Shown piece after piece: positions 6,363 to 6,448 of a stretch of 6,448 nt of DNA. The notes beneath the pieces are model-generated. The model was not told where the DNA came from. It did no database searches and saw only the letters and a program-made list of their open reading frames with translations. How positions within the stretch are numbered: position 1 is the stretch's first letter; the number at the start of each line of letters is the position of its first letter. The stretch is from Fibrobacter sp. (GTDB taxonomy: Bacteria; Fibrobacterota; Fibrobacteria; Fibrobacterales; Fibrobacteraceae). Made by a program: the position numbers and the translations under genes. The stretch covers positions 1 to 6,448 of the forward strand of contig JABUUR010000454.1 of assembly GCA_021443065.1 (NCBI GenBank). The letters run 5' to 3'.

Positions 6363-6448
6363 ATGAATTTCAAGCATCTTTTTGGCCTTACCTGCGGTTT
6401 CGGCCTGCTGGCTGCTACCAGCGCCTTTGCGGCACTGCCTAAATCCTC
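6363..6448 (+). CDS. N-terminus of an exported protein (truncated by window end)
   Basis: Only 28 codons are visible, beginning MNFKHLFG. They form a classic Sec signal peptide: a basic residue at K4, a hydrophobic core of about 6-18, and a likely signal peptidase I site after SAFA (about residue 23), giving a mature protein starting ALPKS. The cysteine at 11 lies in the hydrophobic core and is not placed like a lipobox. Spacing, its own RBS and a promoter candidate separate it from the kinase operon. The mature function cannot be told from this fragment. It lies on the + strand 193 nt after the kinase stop. Confidence 0.75.
   Translation, partial: MNFKHLFGLTCGFGLLAATSAFAALPKS

Overview
The window holds a compact four-gene signalling cassette, all on the + strand, followed by the start of an unrelated-looking exported protein. 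The genes have moderate GC and prefer C- or G-ending codons, while the intergenic DNA is very AT-rich. Two BMP-family periplasmic binding proteins beside a hybrid kinase with a large extracytoplasmic sensor suggest a diderm bacterium. The overall style, including the kinase sequence and heptad-repeat intergenic DNA, reminds me of Fibrobacter or another gut/rumen anaerobe. That assignment is an impression and not a proven one.

Layout: 1-378 has no gene. It starts with a short element built on a 7-bp period (about 20-78), continues as very AT-rich DNA with a duplicated motif (155-170 and 223-240) and promoter-like sequences, and ends in a small inverted repeat next to the first ribosome binding site. 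Next come 379-1431, a receiver plus HD-GYP response regulator (predicted c-di-GMP phosphodiesterase); 1470-2564 (TTG start) and 2557-3648, two paralogous BMP/PnrA/Med-type binding proteins with uncleaved-looking N-terminal anchors and no lipobox; and 3641-6169, an 842-residue hybrid histidine kinase with a dCache-like sensor, HisKA, HATPase, receiver and HPt domains. Positions 6170-6362 are intergenic, with three T7 tracts, a weak terminator candidate and a promoter candidate. From 6363 a signal-peptide protein begins and is cut by the window end.

The four main genes look like one transcription unit: a 38-nt gap between the first two, then two identical 8-nt overlaps (ATGAATAA). Together they contain every step of a relay. 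The proposed path is ligand, then tethered BMP receptor(s), then kinase H324, receiver D625, HPt H784, regulator D61, and finally HD-GYP c-di-GMP hydrolysis. The kinase and regulator domains match the RpfC/RpfG logic, but the input differs: a double-Cache-like periplasmic sensor plus two binding proteins, with no ABC permease or ATPase gene in view. The closest functional analogies are LuxP-LuxQ and TorT-TorS. The inference is a BMP-receptor-gated c-di-GMP switch. The ligand is unknown; purines or nucleosides are the family-based guess.
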